Source of the DNA: Rhodococcus wratislaviensis
GTDB taxonomy: Bacteria > Actinomycetota > Actinomycetes > Mycobacteriales > Mycobacteriaceae
NCBI RefSeq assembly: GCF_900455735.1
Contig: NZ_UAUI01000025.1
Coordinates: 124,001 to 188,000, forward strand
Length of the DNA: 64,000 bases
Direction: 5' to 3'
Shown here: piece after piece, positions 63,452-64,000 of the stretch
Layout: the number at the start of each line of letters is the position of its first letter
Position numbering within the stretch: the stretch's first letter is position 1
Program-made: the position numbers and the translations under genes
Notes under the pieces: model-generated
The model's database searches: none
What the model was told of the DNA's origin: nothing
The model's input: the letters and a program-made list of their open reading frames with translations, nothing else

Positions 63452-64000
63452 ATGCGCGCAGTGGTGGTGACGGAGCTGTCGGGGCCGGGCGGCATGACGC
63501 TGCAGGACATACCCGAACCGGCGGCCGAGGGGCTGGTCCTGATCGACGTCAAGGCCAGCGGCGTGTGCTTCCCCGACCTGCTGATCAGCTACGGCAAATA
63601 TCAGCTCGGCCCCGAGCTGCCTTTCGTTCCCGGCGCCGAAGTCGCGGGTGTGGTGGTGTCGGCACCGGCCGACAGCGGATTCGAGCCCGGTCACCGGGTG
63701 CTCGCGGCGTCGCAGGTCGGCGGTTACGCCGAACGGGTCGCAGTGCTGCCGGCGCAGGTGCTGCCCATTCCGTCGATCCTGGATTTCGACGAAGCGGCGT
63801 CGCTGATCGTCAATTACCAGACGATGGAATTCGCGCTGGAGCGCCGGGCTCGGCTGCGGGCAGGCGAAACCGTCGTCGTCCTCGGCGCGGCGGGTGGGGT
63901 GGGGACGTCCACCATCCAGCTGGCGAAGGCCCACGGCGCCCGCGTGATCGCGGTGGTGCGCCGGGACGGGGCCGACGACTTCCTGCGCGAACTGGGGGCC
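63452..64000 (+). CDS. NADPH:quinone oxidoreductase-like protein, truncated by the window end
   Basis: The first 183 residues of a zinc-free medium-chain reductase: 'MRAVVVTELSGPGGMTLQDI', 'IDVKASGVCFPDLLISYGKY', 'FVPGAEVAGVVVSAP' and the nucleotide-binding 'VVVLGAAGGVGTSTIQLAKA'. ATG at 63452. The 3' end is cut by the window edge. It lies 37 bp after fprB and may be transcribed with it. Confidence 0.88.
   Translation, partial: MRAVVVTELSGPGGMTLQDIPEPAAEGLVLIDVKASGVCFPDLLISYGKYQLGPELPFVPGAEVAGVVVSAPADSGFEPGHRVLAASQVGGYAERVAVLPAQVLPIPSILDFDEAASLIVNYQTMEFALERRARLRAGETVVVLGAAGGVGTSTIQLAKAHGARVIAVVRRDGADDFLRELGA

Overview
The window is high-GC actinobacterial chromosome from a mycolic-acid-making member of the Mycobacteriales. 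Rhodococcus (R. jostii/opacus type) is the best guess. The evidence is the Mce lipid-transport operon, a hadA-hadB dehydratase pair without a hadC, an IdeR-type iron box, many GTG/TTG starts, and gene order that I recall as close to the Mycobacterium tuberculosis menE-to-yajQ and rpmG-to-rpoC stretches. The genus is inferred from gene content and was not tested by any search.

1-8.2 kb: an exported RidA-like lipoprotein with an overlapping tiny TatA; a DrrAB-type ABC exporter; a solitary AbiEi/PD-(D/E)XK-like gene bracketed by inverted copies of a small motif; then a minus-strand run holding menE, two tandem DUF3349 genes, a small membrane protein, a PiT phosphate transporter, a glyoxalase-fold protein and a conserved hypothetical. 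8.3-24.9 kb: a sulfatase and the menaquinone region (menB, a hotdog thioesterase, menC, menD, a DUF3592 protein, mannosyltransferase mgtA, an aldehyde dehydrogenase, menG, menJ, polyprenyl diphosphate synthase), interrupted by an IdeR-boxed siderophore-interacting protein and a flavin reductase, and closed by htpX and yajQ. Chorismate-derived ring assembly, side-chain synthesis, ring methylation and side-chain reduction of menaquinone are nearly all here; menF and menA are not.

25.1-33.9 kb: the translation/transcription block with tRNA-Tyr, a decayed methyltransferase gene, tRNA-Thr, tRNA-Met, rpmG, hadAB, tRNA-Trp, secE, nusG, rplK and rplA, then a divergently regulated MFS efflux gene, an L10-type leader, rplJ and rplL, ending in a strong intrinsic terminator.

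34.1-48.2 kb: a complete Mce operon (mkl ATPase, two YrbE permeases, MceA-F, two Mce-associated proteins) and a convergent MmpL transporter, placed between rplL and rpoB, which adjoin in many bacteria. 48.5-56.1 kb: rpoB and rpoC, with a GAAA-capped hairpin between them and a dispersed palindromic repeat beginning at the rpoC stop codon; another copy of that repeat fills the htpX-yajQ gap. 56.2-64 kb: an M23 lipoprotein, a TetR regulator, a SixA-type phosphatase, an aldo/keto reductase divergent from an XRE regulator, an acyl-ACP thioesterase, the ferredoxin-fused reductase FprB and a truncated quinone oxidoreductase.

No CRISPR array, rRNA, integrase, transposase or prophage was seen. The most unusual items are the stop-codon-anchored repeat, the repeat-flanked nuclease-like gene, the Mce operon inside the ribosomal/RNA polymerase cluster, and the thioesterase that could supply the unassigned DHNA-CoA hydrolysis step.
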